A stretch of 64,000 nt of DNA from CAXXFQ01 sp963674475 (GTDB taxonomy: Bacteria; Planctomycetota; Planctomycetia; Pirellulales; Thermoguttaceae): contig CAXXFQ010000024.1 in the NCBI GenBank assembly GCA_963674475.2, forward strand, positions 930,001 to 994,000, written 5' to 3'. The notes under the pieces are model-generated. The model did not search any database and had not been told where the DNA came from. It was given only the letters and a program-made list of their open reading frames with translations. Within the stretch, counting starts at the first letter, position 1. Every line of letters starts with the position of its first letter. Positions 9,430 to 20,800 of this stretch are shown here, in pieces. A program made the translations under genes and the position numbers.

Positions 9430-10767
9430 TTACAAGATGAACTTGCTCAGATCGTCGTCCTGCGAGACCTTTTCCAGCCGCTCTTTGACATAGGCGTCGT
9501 TGACCAGAATGCGGCCCATCTTCATGTCGGGCGCCTCGAAACTGACCTCTTCCAACAGCCGCTCCAGGATCGTGTAAAGCCGACGGGCGCCGATGTTCTG
9601 CGTCGTCCGGTTGACCTGATACGCGTACTCGGCCATCATCTCGATCGCGCTGGGCTCGAAGACAATATCCACCGATTCGGTCTTCAGAAGCGCTTCGTAC
9701 TGTTTGGTCAACGCCCCCTTTGGCTCGGTCAGAATCCGAACGAAATCGTCTTGGGTCAAGTCCTTCAGCTCGACGCGAATCGGAAAACGGCCTTGAAGCT
9801 CCGGCATCAAGTCGCTCGGCTTGGCTTGATGAAAAGCGCCCGACGCGATAAACAGGATGTGATCGGTTTTGACGTAACCGTAACGCGTCTGGACCGTCGT
9901 CCCTTCGACGATTGGCAGCAGGTCGCGTTGGACACCCTGCCGTGAAACGTCGGCCCCTCGCCCGCTGTCACTGGCAACCACCTTGTCGAGCTCGTCGATG
10001 AAGACCATCCCCGTGTTTTCGGCCAGATCGACCGCCGCCGCGTTGATCTTGTCCTGGTTGATCAGGTTCTCGCATTCTTGCTCGAAAAGCACTCCACGCG
10101 CTTCGGCGACCGTCATTTCGCGACGCGTTGAACTCTTGGGCAAAAACCGCTCGAACATCTCCTGGAAGTCGACATCCATCTGATCCGGCCCCATCCCGGC
10201 CATCATCATCGGCGGATTTTTCCGTTCGGTGGTCAGTTCGACTTTGCGGTTTTCCATCTCCCCGGCGGCTAACATCGCCCGGATCTTTTCCCGGTTACGC
10301 TCGTACCGTTCCGACGAATCGGGACTGTCGGGCGAGGCGTCGAACGACGGAGGCGCCGGCAAGAGCAGATCGACCAGACGATTATCGGCCCGCTGCCGGG
10401 CTTCCCCCTCGATCTTTTTCATCTCCTGCTCGCGGACCAAGCCGATCGCGTTCTCGACCAGCTCTCGAATCATGCTCTCGACGTCGCGGCCGTAGTAACC
10501 GACCTCGGTATATTTGGTCGCCTCGACCTTGATAAACGGCGCCTCGGTCAGCTTGGCCAGTCGTCGAGCGATTTCCGTCTTCCCGACGCCGGTCGGGCCG
10601 ATCATGAGGATATTTTTCGGCGCGACCTCTTGTCGCATCTCCTCGGAAAGCTGCTGACGTCGCCATCGGTTTCGAACCGCGATCGCGACAGACCGCTTGG
10701 CGTCATCCTGGGAAACAATATGTCGATCGAGTTCTTGAACGATCTCTCGTGGGGTTAGCTCTCGCAC
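9430..10767 (-). CDS. hslU: ATP-dependent protease ATPase subunit HslU
   Basis: HslU is the AAA+ unfoldase that feeds substrates into the HslV chamber in the cytoplasm. The 445-residue protein shows the Walker A motif GPTGVGKT at 57-64, an I-domain insertion at about 110-245, Walker B MVFIDEL at 254-260, a sensor/arginine region ('ELQGRFPIRVEL') and the C-terminal tail DLSKFIL that docks into HslV. The pore loop reads GYYG at 90-93 where most family members have GYVG. It starts with GTG at 10767 and overlaps the end of hslV by 13 bp, so translation is probably coupled. Confidence 0.97.
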   Translation of the reverse strand: MRELTPREIVQELDRHIVSQDDAKRSVAIAVRNRWRRQQLSEEMRQEVAPKNILMIGPTGVGKTEIARRLAKLTEAPFIKVEATKYTEVGYYGRDVESMIRELVENAIGLVREQEMKKIEGEARQRADNRLVDLLLPAPPSFDASPDSPDSSERYERNREKIRAMLAAGEMENRKVELTTERKNPPMMMAGMGPDQMDVDFQEMFERFLPKSSTRREMTVAEARGVLFEQECENLINQDKINAAAVDLAENTGMVFIDELDKVVASDSGRGADVSRQGVQRDLLPIVEGTTVQTRYGYVKTDHILFIASGAFHQAKPSDLMPELQGRFPIRVELKDLTQDDFVRILTEPKGALTKQYEALLKTESVDIVFEPSAIEMMAEYAYQVNRTTQNIGARRLYTILERLLEEVSFEAPDMKMGRILVNDAYVKERLEKVSQDDDLSKFIL

Positions 10768-11309
10768 GCGATGGTCTCCACCACAATATTCGAATTGGTA
10801 TAAATGTCGATATCCGAAGCGATCCGAAGCGACTGCTTGGCGATTTCCTCCGCCGAAAGATCGCTATGCGCAACCAGTGCCCGAGCGGCGGCCAAGGCGT
10901 AACTGCCGCCGGAGCCGATTCCCAACAGGTCGTCGGTCGGCTGGATCACGTCGCCGTTTCCGGTCAAAAGCAGCATCGTCTTGCTGTCGACCACCGTCAT
11001 CAACGCTTCCAAGCGACGCAAAGCCCGGTCGGTTCGCCATTCCTTGGCCAACTCAATGGCAGCCCGTGTGACGTTTTCCGGATAGTCTTTTAGCTTCGAT
11101 TCGAAACGTTCCAGCAGGGCAAAGGCGTCGGCCCCGGCCCCGGCAAAACCGACCATCACCCGGTCGTCCATCAGACGGCGTATTTTCATCGCGTCGGACT
11201 TCATAATCGTGTTGCCAACGGTCACCTGCCCGTCGCCGGCCATCGCAATGACCCCTTTGTGACGGACCGTCAAAATGGTCGTCGAACGCGTTTTCAATCG
11301 TTCGGTCAA
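10755..11309 (-). CDS. hslV: ATP-dependent protease peptidase subunit HslV
   Basis: HslV is the proteasome-like threonine peptidase of the HslUV complex. The mature N-terminus TTILTVRHKG begins at Thr10 after a 9-residue propeptide (MTERLKTRS), longer than the single Met removed in Escherichia coli. Family motifs are clear: 'AGDGQVT', 'GNTIMK', 'GFAGAGADAF', 'EWRTDR', 'TGNGDV', 'IGSGGSYA'. The start is a TTG at 11309 with a good Shine-Dalgarno (AAAGGGAG) 8 nt upstream; no ATG is available nearby. It is the first gene of the hslVU pair. Confidence 0.96.
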   Translation of the reverse strand: MTERLKTRSTTILTVRHKGVIAMAGDGQVTVGNTIMKSDAMKIRRLMDDRVMVGFAGAGADAFALLERFESKLKDYPENVTRAAIELAKEWRTDRALRRLEALMTVVDSKTMLLLTGNGDVIQPTDDLLGIGSGGSYALAAARALVAHSDLSAEEIAKQSLRIASDIDIYTNSNIVVETIACES

Positions 11310-11392
11310 AATGATATCTCCCTTTGGTTGAAAAAAATCGCCGAAGTAGAGGCGGAATTTTTTCTACCTTAAATGATCTTCTAGAAACGGCA

Positions 11393-11420
11393 AAGGGGGA
11401 GCGATAGGCACTCCCCCCTT
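11393..11420 (-). terminator. Weak hairpin, possible terminator of an upstream minus-strand transcript
   Basis: AAGGGGGAG (11393-11401) pairs with CTCCCCCCTT (11411-11420) around a 9-nt loop, in the gap between the protease gene (ends 11554) and hslV (starts 11309). It lacks a proper T-run on the minus-strand exit side. Confidence 0.4.
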
Positions 11421-11553
11421 GCGTTAGACGTTTTATTGACGTTTGCACAGCTAATGAACCGAGCCCAACCAACGGGAGGCCGGAAAAAAAGGCCAAATAG
11501 GTTGACTGGCCGGGTCATTTTCAAAGCAAACACCAATAAGTGAAAAACGGCCG

Positions 11554-13614
11554 TTAGTTTCGAGGAGCCGCCTTCAAAAGCTGGGCGTAGTCAACCGTGA
11601 TGTTGATCACTTCGTCGAGATAGTAGTTTCGTTCGATCGCAGGCTTGTCGCCATTGGCGATTTCCTTGAGTTTATCCTCTTCTTCCTTGTCGGCGTCAAG
11701 CTCTTCTCGCTCTTTGAGGAATTTCTCTTCATTGAGCGTTACCGACTTTTTCTCTTTCATTTCCTTGTATCGTTCGATATCCTTAAGCGTTTTCTGAAAA
11801 TCTTCCGAGTCGAGGATACGGTTGGCCGAATCGTCTTGAAGTCGCTCGACGATCGGTCGGCTCACCTGGGGATAGAGCATGTGCGGGGCCGATTCAATTT
11901 GGTCGAATTCGACCGGGTAGTCAAGGTCGCTCTCCGAAACGTCCATGTGGGTCGTGACGCTTGGCAATTCGATATCGGAAAGAACGCCCCGCTTCTGAGT
12001 GCTTTCGCCGTTGGGACGATAGAATTGCTGCATCGTCACCTTCAGCGCCCCCAGCGGCGGCGCATTGGGAATCTGGAAATACTGGAGCCGTTCGGCGATA
12101 TCCATCAGGCTTTGAACCGTTCCCTTGCCATGAGTCGACCGGTCCCCGACGATCAGGCCTCGATGGTAATCCTGGATCGCACCGGCGAGAATCTCACTGG
12201 CGCTGGCACTGAACTTACTGATCACCACGACCAGAGGGCCATCCCATTCGACCGACGAATCGGTGTCGGCCAAAACGTTGGCGGCGCCGGATGCCTTGAC
12301 CTGGACCACCGGACCATCCTTGAGAAACAATCCGGTCAGATTAATCGCCTCGGGAAGTGATCCGCCCCCATTGGCACGCAAGTCGAGAATAACCGCGTCG
12401 ACCCCGTTCTCCTTGAAATTTTTGAGGATTTGTCTCACGTCGCGAGTCGTGCTTTTGAAATTAGGCAGACCGCGTCGAGCCCCTTCCATGTCCATGTAAA
12501 AACTGGGAAGCTCGATGACGCCAATCTTGTACGGCTGCTCGTTTGGTTTCAGCCCCGCTTCGAAAATTTTCGACTGGGCCTCGCTATCCTTGAGTTCGAT
12601 TTTCGCTCGGGTGATTTGAACGAGTTTATTCTTGCCGCCGTCGTGCGGAATGACTTCCAGTCGAACAATCGTTCCGGGTTTTCCACGAATAAGCTTGACC
12701 ACGTCGGAAAGTTTCATGTCGACGATGTCCGCCACTTCGCCATCGACCCCTTGAGCCACGCCAACGATCTTGTCCTCGGGCTTCAATTCTCCCTGCTTAT
12801 CGGCCGCCCCGCCGGGAATGATTTTATGAACGACCGTGGTACCGTCTTCCGATTGGAGTTGGGCGCCAATCCCTTCGAGTTCCAGACGCATGGCGATCTC
12901 GAAATTCTTCAACGTGCTTGGCGACATGTAGGTCGAATGCGGATCAAACGACGTGGTCATGGCCGTCAAGTACATTTCCAAAAGATCGTCGTTGCTGGTC
13001 TGGTGCATATATTTTTGATAGCTCTTGTATCGACGGTGCAACTTATCGATCGCTTTTTGTCCGACCATTTCCTCATCGCGCACTCGGAGCATCAAAAGCT
13101 CTCGCTTCAGCCGCTTTCGCCAAATATCCTTGGCCTCTTCCGGCGTTTGTGGATAACTTAAGGAATCCTTGTCGATGACGATTATCTCGTCTTTGGTGAA
13201 GTCAAACGGCTGGTCTAAAAGTTCATTGGCCAAAGCGACCCGTTCGTCAAGCCTTTGAAGGAAACACTGAAACACCGTGTAGGCGAACTGAATGTCTCCC
13301 TTTTTGATCGCATCGTCCAGTTGCTTTTCCTTGCAGGCAAACTCATCAATGTCGCATTGATAGAAGTAGATTTTTCCCGGATCGAGTCCATCCAAAAAAC
13401 CGTCGAGCCAACGTTGCGACATTTCATCGTCGAGTTGGTGTTGAAGGAGATGCTCACGCTGCAAAAGGGCAACCACCGCTTGACTGATAAAACGATCCCT
13501 CGAAGAAGGAGCCGTCGGATCGGCCCATACCAACGAAGGAGATAAAACCAGGGCGATTGTCGAAACGATCAAACCCAGGAGGAATAGACGGGAACGAAAG
13601 TGGATACGAGCCAT
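11554..13614 (-). CDS. Carboxy-terminal processing (tail-specific) protease, S41A family
   Basis: This 686-residue periplasmic serine protease is of the Prc/tail-specific type. Order: signal peptide (1-31), N-terminal helical TSP domain (about 38-235), PDZ domain (about 237-325, 'KIIPGGAADKQGELKPEDKI'), S41 catalytic domain (about 360-560), and a charged, coiled C-terminal region. The catalytic serine is Ser471 in SKFSASASE and the lysine is Lys497 in THGKG. There is one residue more between them than in E. coli Prc. It degrades or trims C-termini of exported proteins. It lies upstream of hslVU on the same strand with a 244-bp gap, so it is probably a separate transcript. Confidence 0.95.
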   Translation of the reverse strand: MARIHFRSRLFLLGLIVSTIALVLSPSLVWADPTAPSSRDRFISQAVVALLQREHLLQHQLDDEMSQRWLDGFLDGLDPGKIYFYQCDIDEFACKEKQLDDAIKKGDIQFAYTVFQCFLQRLDERVALANELLDQPFDFTKDEIIVIDKDSLSYPQTPEEAKDIWRKRLKRELLMLRVRDEEMVGQKAIDKLHRRYKSYQKYMHQTSNDDLLEMYLTAMTTSFDPHSTYMSPSTLKNFEIAMRLELEGIGAQLQSEDGTTVVHKIIPGGAADKQGELKPEDKIVGVAQGVDGEVADIVDMKLSDVVKLIRGKPGTIVRLEVIPHDGGKNKLVQITRAKIELKDSEAQSKIFEAGLKPNEQPYKIGVIELPSFYMDMEGARRGLPNFKSTTRDVRQILKNFKENGVDAVILDLRANGGGSLPEAINLTGLFLKDGPVVQVKASGAANVLADTDSSVEWDGPLVVVISKFSASASEILAGAIQDYHRGLIVGDRSTHGKGTVQSLMDIAERLQYFQIPNAPPLGALKVTMQQFYRPNGESTQKRGVLSDIELPSVTTHMDVSESDLDYPVEFDQIESAPHMLYPQVSRPIVERLQDDSANRILDSEDFQKTLKDIERYKEMKEKKSVTLNEEKFLKEREELDADKEEEDKLKEIANGDKPAIERNYYLDEVINITVDYAQLLKAAPRN

Positions 13615-14410
13615 TCAAAACACCTCACGTGAGACGGGAAATGAAAATGGGAAAATAGGAGGAAGAATATCGATAATTTTAGTAATTTTTCGTCATTGAT
13701 AAATTCCAAAAAGCTTCTTCATGATCGCAAAATTCAAAAAATCGGTTCGGTTCAACTTTTCCGCCCCCCCGCCGAAAAAGCAGCACAACCAGAAAACCAT
13801 CGCACCGGGCCGCGATAGGGAACAAGGCAGGAAAACGGAAGGTACGAGCCATCGTTTTTGATGAATAGGTATTCTACGCAAGGAGTCGACGCTTGGATCG
13901 GCTCAAACGACAAAAAAACACCACCTAAAGAAAACTTAACAACAGGCCATCCTTTTGCGAGTCAATCAAAAGCCGTCTGGAATATCCTTCTGGGGCATCC
14001 CGTTTTTACGATCAGGCTCAGAACTGCTCAAGCGACAAATACCCATCCTCATCGTCGGCAATTTATCCTATTTAAGCAAAGTTTTTTAACACATTCCAAT
14101 TATAACGCACTCGACACTTCGGGGAGTAGGAGGATGAGCCAAGATTTTCCGGTTTTCACGGTCACAGCGAATCAGTTCCCCCTCCCCTCATTTCATGTTA
14201 CCGACAGCTACCCTTTTCTTGCGTAAAAAATAATTACCCTAAATGCCCACCTCCCCCATCCTTGCTGGTCTTGTCAGAAAGTGTTGCTAAAGAAAGGGTT
14301 CAGGATGACATGAATCCTAGACGATCAGGTGGCAGAAGGATAGAATGACACTTGCGGATAGTCGATTTTTTGATTACCGGGCGTATTGGAATTGATAACC
14401 ATTTTAACTG
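13615..14410. other. Intergenic region without recognised gene
   Basis: About 800 bp upstream of the protease gene and before structured repeat copy A. An open frame of 122 codons (13858-14226, plus strand) has no recognisable domain, no good ribosome binding site and the composition of noncoding DNA, so I did not call it. AT-rich patches at 13660-13700 and 14080-14110 could hold promoters, but no convincing -35/-10 pair was assigned. Confidence 0.6.
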
Positions 14411-14572
14411 CAACGAGTTAGAGCGGTTTTCCGCAAACGGTAGCGTCACACCGGCGTGGGATGCGTTCCCATAGTTGCTGTAAATCTAGGGGATAGAAGA
14501 GAATTTTAAATTTTCCACTTTTCTCTCCAGGCTTCAATTGAACCGCTACACTTAAGCAATTACGCTATAAAC
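14411..14572 (+). repeat. Structured intergenic repeat, copy A (candidate structured RNA)
   Basis: This stretch aligns along its whole length with the reverse complement of 37689-37866. Shared blocks are CAACGA, AGAGCGGT, ACGGTAGCGTCACACCGG, GTTCCC, TTTCTCTCC, ACCGCTACAC and a downstream TATAAA. A local hairpin TGGGA/TCCCA (14457-14461 with 14467-14471) is replaced in copy B by a G-run/C-run stem, so the pairing is kept while the bases differ. The 3' block AACCGCTAC (14541-14549) can pair either with AGCGGTT (14422-14428) or with GTAGCG (14440-14445). It ends directly at the tRNA gene. A small nontranslated RNA, a leader or a miniature mobile element are all possible. Confidence 0.6.
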
Positions 14573-14645
14573 GGGCCTGTAGCTCAGTGGTGAGAGCAGG
14601 GGACTCATAATCCCTTGGTCGGGGGTTCGAATCCCTCCGGGCCTA
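14573..14645 (+). tRNA. tRNA with CAU anticodon, tRNA-Ile2 type (could be elongator Met)
   Basis: A complete 73-nt cloverleaf: acceptor GGGCCTG/CGGGCCT (first pair G-U), U8-A9, D-arm GCTC/GAGC, anticodon arm GGGGA-CTCATAA-TCCCT with anticodon CAT, variable loop TGGTC, and T-arm GGGGG-TTCGAAT-CCCTC with discriminator A. The 3' CCA is not encoded. Three consecutive G-C pairs next to the anticodon loop are absent (the last pair is A-U), so it is not initiator tRNA. The D-arm, anticodon arm and CTTGGTCG segment closely match the E. coli lysidine-modified tRNA-Ile2, the reading I prefer; automated callers often label such genes Met. Confidence 0.93.
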
Positions 14646-14656
14646 CTTAAATAGAA

Positions 14657-14693
14657 AACGCCGCAAGCCTTTACATTGACTTGTGGCGTTTTT
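14657..14693 (+). terminator. Terminator of the tRNA, probably bidirectional
   Basis: AACGCCGCAAG (14657-14667) pairs with CTTGTGGCGTT (14680-14690) with one G-U pair and a 12-nt loop, followed by T5. It is 11 bp past the tRNA. On the minus strand the same stem exits into TTTTCTATTT, so it may also stop transcription of the large gene that ends at 14808. Confidence 0.85.
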
Positions 14694-14722
14694 AATTAAC
14701 TGGAACCAATAAATAAAGGAAT

Positions 14723-14760
14723 TTCCTGATCGACACCCCCTCTTCCTGATCAACACCCCC
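14723..14760 (+). repeat. Two tandem copies of a 20-bp direct repeat
   Basis: TTCCTGATCGACACCCCC (14723-14740) is repeated as TTCCTGATCAACACCCCC (14743-14760) with one mismatch, immediately past the stop of the giant beta-helix gene. It looks like slippage or duplication in noncoding DNA; no function is apparent. Confidence 0.8.
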
Positions 14761-14807
14761 CCTGAAATGCTAAATTTCCGAGTCCCCTCAGTAGCGGAAA
14801 AAACCGA

Positions 14808-17800
14808 TTAAAAATCCCCCCAAATAAGCTCTTCTTTGAAAATATTCTCCTCCTGGTCACTCCCGTTGGTCTTTTCCGCGTTGCTCTGCTGCATCTGAAG
14901 ATCGACAGCCAGTGCATGAAAAAGCTCTTCATTGGCCAGAAGTATTTCCGCCGCATTGGGAGAAGCACTCGCCGCGTCATCTTCCATAGTAAAATAGTTT
15001 CGAATCGCCCCCACGGGAATCGGCGACCGTTGAACCGGACCGAAAGTTATCTCTGGAACATGAGGATGCGCAGTCCGGGTGAGCGTCTGAAATCCTGTCG
15101 CGAGATCGACTTGACACCTCGCCAGCACCGGCCCTGCCCCCATTTCTGAAGTTACCTCAATCGGAAGGGATACGAAGCGATTATCCCAAAATGCACGGAA
15201 ATCGACATCGTCAACATCCCCGTCGGCATCCGAGTCAAAGCGGGAATCAAATCCCAAATCCGATTCGCTTTTACGACGGGTCTGATTAAAACGAAAAATA
15301 TCTTGAGGATCCACATCTTTGTCACCGTCGGCGTCGCCAAACAGAGCAAAGAAATCGAAGGTGTAATCCGAGGCCAACGGCGTTCCGGATTCGTTAACTA
15401 CCCCCACGGCCAAAAGGGTCGCCTGATAGTTTCCATCCGGCAAACGCTTCCCATCCAAACTGGGAAAGGTCCAAGTTACGATACAGGTGTCCGGATCGAT
15501 AACCCGTTCCATATCGGCCGCCGCAATAGTTTCCCCGGTTGTCAGATTCTTTAACACAAGATGCTCGGCCAAGAGCGTCTCGGAAGCCGGCTGACTCAGC
15601 TGGATTTCAATCTGTCGCACACACGAAGGCGCGTCGCCATCCCCAATGGTGTAATCGACAACCTGAAAAATATCCAAACTGAAGGGAGACTCATACGCCC
15701 CGATATCGACCGTACCATTTTGAATACGCTGCTTGCCTGCCAAGTCCGTCAAAAGCGGATTCCCGTCCGCCCCTTTTGCGAGATCATTATCACCCGCATC
15801 GAACGCCGGGCTTTGGTATATCAAGCGGAGATCGCCATAGTCGTCGTCGGCCGTTCCCCAAACGCTATCCGCTCCGGCCGAAGGGTCGCAAAAGAAACAG
15901 GGAACTTTGAGGTCGATGAGATTGTTGTCGTCGGTGGACAACTCGCCAAAATACTCACTGTCCGTATCGGCGAAGTTCCCGGACAGGATCGAGTTAACCA
16001 TGCTAAACGAACGCCCATTGGGGACCATCGTTGGCGTTTCGTCCTCGGACTCAGTATCGGTTTGAGTATCGTCGCCTGTCTCCGAATCCTCTTCTTCCTC
16101 CTCCACCATGACAAAACTATAAATTCCACCGCCATCTTTGGCCGAATTGCCTGCGATCGTCGCGTTGACCAAGCTCAACGTCCCGTCATCGTTGAAGACC
16201 GCCCCGCCCGCTTCCAAGGCGGCGTTACCCGAAAGGGCCGAATTGATGATACTTATCTTGTCGGCGTTGCTAATGGCACCACCATTTTGAGCCGTATTCC
16301 CCGACAAGGTAGAACTGGTGACTGTCAAAGTGGCCTGATTCGCAATCGCGCCACCGTTTTCCGCAGCAGAGTTTTTCAAAAGAGTACTGTTGCCGACAAC
16401 CGCAATACCGGCTTCGTTGTAAATGCCTCCCCCAGCACCGTCGGAGGTGTTTTCCGAAAGAATCGCTAAAGAGACGACCAATTCATCCTGATTAAAGATG
16501 GCACCTCCCTGCAAACCGGCCGAGTTTTCCGACAAGGTCGAATCACTCAGGCTCAGGGTACGGTTATTGTAGATGGCTCCGCCTTGAGAGTCGGCCGAAT
16601 TGGCGATGAAATCAACCCTTGCTAGATCCACGTCTCCGAGATTGTAAACGCCACCACCACGTTGAGCCGTATTTTCCTTGAAGATCGAATCGACGATCGA
16701 GGTATCGGCTGAGTCACTGTAAAGGGCCCCGCCATACCGTCCCGCCATATTACCGGAAAAAGTCACTTCGCTGATCGATAACCTTCCCCCACCAAAAATA
16801 CCACCTGCGTGACACGACGCTTCATTGTTTGAAACGATCGAATCGCTTATATTCAAATTTCCCATGGAGTAGACGGCCGCCCCGGTTGCTCCCGAATTCG
16901 CATCAAATCGAGAACCGGTTACCTTGATCATCGAATTGAAAGAATAGAGCCCGCCCCCTAAATCAGCCACGTTATTCGAGAAGGTGGTATTGGAAACGTT
17001 CAATATCGATCCGCCATCTTCAAGATAGATTCCCCCACCGTAATTGTTGGCCCAATTATCCTTGATGGTTGAATTCGCGATGGCCAGTTCGCTCGAATCG
17101 ACATAGATACCGCCACCACAACCTTGGTAGGATAATTTCTTATCCGCATTTCCTTCGGTAATGGTTAGTCCATCCATTGTGACGTTAGAAATGCCGCTTG
17201 CGTTGACGACCGTATAAGCATTGTCACTCGCGTCTCCACTGACCCCAAGATCCCCACTCAAAACGGTCCGACGAAGGATCCAGTCTCGTTCTGTCAGCAA
17301 CGACTCGACTCCGGCAAAACCGCCGTAAAGCGACACATCCTCCACCATCGAAAAGGTAGCCGAACGGCTGTCGGTCGTTTTAAGACGTTCCGTAGGAAGA
17401 TACGTTCCCTCGGCGATCCAAATTTGCTCAATATCGTTCGTATCGATCTGGTCGTTATTTTGCAAAAAGGCTCGGCTCAAAGCCAACTGCAAATCATCAA
17501 ACGCCGCCTCCCAGGACAAACCGTTTCCCCCAGCATCCGCATCATCGTCGACATACAAAATAGGATCGCAGATGATATAGGGATCATGTTCGTACGCTCC
17601 CAAGTCGACCGTTCCCTCATTCACTCGAGAATGATGGAGGATATCGAAAAAGATCGCATCCCCTTCCGTGTCTACCGCCAGAGAATTATTCCCGGCGTTC
17701 ACGGCGGGACTGCCGGGTTGCAGTCGCAAATCTCCAACCACATCGTCAGCCGTCCCCCATTTACCATCCGCCCCGGCGTCAGGGTTCTCCATAAAGAGCG

Positions 17801-20800
17801 GATCAACTCCTATGAGATTATGGCTTTCGCTGGTGACTCCCGTGACGTCCGGATTATTCGGAGCGTCGTTCAGTGCGATAATCGAATTGGAAAGGGACAA
17901 TCCGCATTGCTGGCTAAAGATCCCACCACCGTCAACCCCCGCCGAATTGGCCGTCATGGTGGAATTGACCACATGAACTTCCCCGATGAATTTTTGGTAG
18001 ATCGCCCCGCCTTCTTTCTGGGCCGTATTTGCCCAGAAGATGGAGTTCGTCACCGTCATCGTTTCCCAAAAATTATAGACCCCGCCGCCGTAAACCGCCT
18101 GATTACCCCAAACACTTGAGTTCATTAATGAGATCGTGCTTTTGTAGGAGTAAATACCGCCCCCTGAATTATCCGAATTCGGGCTGCCACTCCCAGAACC
18201 ATCGGCGTTCCCGCCGGTAATGGTCAAGCCGTCAAGAGAGACATTGACGTTATCGCCACAAACAACATGATAAACGTTGTCGCTTGAATCTCCGGCGGCT
18301 CCAATATCCCCGCTCAGAACGGTTTCATGAGCGGCCCAATTCCGTTGGTTCAGCGAAACCTCCGTCCCTTCAAAACCACCATAGAGAGAGACGCCATCAA
18401 CGAGGGAAAAGGTGACATCTCGGGGATCACTCGCACTCGCATCGCTCGGAAGATAGGTCCCTTCGGCGATCCAAATCTGATCAATATCGTTCGATGGATT
18501 AGAATCGGTATTCAAGTATTTGACGATATTTAGCGCTAAATTAAGATCATTAACCGCTGTCGCCCAACTGTCGCCCAGACCGCCGGACGAATCGATATCG
18601 ACAAACAACACCGAAGAGAGGTCTGCCGCCTCCGACTCGTATGCCCCGATATCGACAAAGTCGTTTTGAATACGCGGGTTCCCCTCAATGTCGGTCACCA
18701 GCGGATTCCACTCCGCATCGACCGCCAGATCATTGTCGCCCATCTCAATCGCCGGACTCTTGACCTGCAAATGAAGATCGCCGTAGTCGTCGTCGGCCGT
18801 TCCCCAAACGCCATCCAGACCGCTTGACGGATTTCGGACAAACAGAGGATCAGCGCCGATGATATTATTACTTTCATTTATAACCACAACTGTATCTTGA
18901 TAATTTTCTGCTTCATTTAAAGAAACAATTGAATTATATACCGACAATATCCCCTCATAATTACAAATCCCACCGCCACTTACGCTCGCAATGTTTGAAA
19001 CGATGGTGGAATTAACAACCTTCATTATCCCACCCCAGTAATGATAAACACCTCCACCAGAACAAGCGATATTCCCTGACAAAACCGAATTGCTCATTGT
19101 CAAAATATTTAAGTTATAAACCCCACCACCGAAACCCGTCGCAGTATTACCGGAAAAAGTCGAATCCTTCAAGTAAAACGTTCCATCGTTACACATTCCA
19201 CCACCATCTGTGGATGAATTCCGCAAAAAAACCGAATCGGTCAAGGTCGCAAAGGCGCCATCATTGTAAATGCCACCACCTCGAAAATTGGCGTTATTGG
19301 ACAAGAAGCTCGAGTCAAAGACCTCTAATCCGCCCGAATTGTAAATCCCACCTCCAATATTGGCCGAGTTTGTGGCGAACGACGTACCCTCAGAAACGAA
19401 AAGATCGGCTTCTTTTTGATTAAAAATCCCTCCGCCCTTCCTCTCAGCCTCGTTTTCGGAAAAGCTGGTCGAATCAGTGACCGTCGCATGAGAATAGTTA
19501 CTCAACCCACCACCGAAACCGGCGGCATTCTTGACCAAGCTCGAATCGGACAACGTTACCGTACTGTAATGACTATTGTGAATTCCCCCACCGTAATCGT
19601 TGGCACTATTGTCCACGATTCTCGAATTCGACACCGTCAAATCGCCGTAATAGCTGTAAATCCCGCCGCCACACTCATGAGCCGTATTCCCGTCAATGGT
19701 GGTGTTCGCAATTTCAAGCGAACCGGAATGAAGATAGATCCCCCCGCCGTTACTTCGATAGTTATAGGGAAACGCGTTATAACTTACGTTGGCAATTCCC
19801 CCGGTAATGGTCACGCCATCGATTCGAACGTTTTCCACACCAGAGGCGAACACGACCGAATAAGCGTTGTCAAACGGATCGTCGGTCACATCGGTCACAT
19901 CGAATTCCCCGCAAAGGACCGTCTCATGAATGGTCCAATCCCGTTCGGGCAAACTGCTTTCCGTGCCGGCGAATCCGCCGTAAAGTGTCACGTTATCCAA
20001 CAAGGAAAAGGTCGCACTGCGAAAATCGTTCCATTGAAGACGCTCTGTCGGGATGTACGTCCCTTCGGCGATCCAAACCTGGTCGATATCATTGGCGTCG
20101 TCCCAGTCGTTATTAAGCACCTCGGCAAGATCCAACGCCGACTGAAGATCGACAAACGCCGTCTCCCAAGCCAATCCATCTCCGCCTAATTCCGCATCGT
20201 CATCGACATACAAGATCGAAGAAAAAGATCCCGCGCCGGAAGTAGCCTCGTGCTCATACGCCCCCATATCCACACGGCCGTCTTGGATGCGTAGCGCACC
20301 GTCAAAATCGACCAAGAGCGGATTCCCTTGCGAATCGACAGCCAGTTCGTTGCTTGCCGAGTTGATCGCCAAGCTATCTTCCGTCAAGCGAAGATTTCCT
20401 TCGTCATCGGCCGTTCCCCATTCCCCATCGGCGCCCGAAGAAGGATCACAGACAAAACCTGGGGCATGATCGATAAGATTCGAACCACTTTGCAAGGTAA
20501 AACCACCGTCAGAATTGGCAAAACTGGCCGAAGCATTATTCGTAAGAATCGAATTTGTTAGAGTGAAGTCACCACGATAATTCTCTATCCCGCCGCCGGA
20601 CTGGGCCGCCGAGTTCGCGGTGATGGTCGAATTGACCATGTAGACAGTGCCATACCAATTACAGACACCTGCTCCATCCGATTCGGCCGAATTCCCGTAC
20701 AGAACCGAATTGGCAACGCTCAGTTCTCCTCCGTTGAAAATTCCGCCTCCCTTGAAAACCTCACTCACACCATCTTCAATCCCGTCCACTTCCCCTTCCG

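Noticed and set aside
13858..14226. 122-codon open frame on the plus strand in the gap before the tRNA
   Set aside because: No family resemblance, no good ribosome binding site, and noncoding-like composition.
14573..14645. Initiator tRNA-fMet
   Set aside because: The three G-C pairs next to the anticodon loop that mark initiator tRNA are not present, and the anticodon arm resembles tRNA-Ile2.
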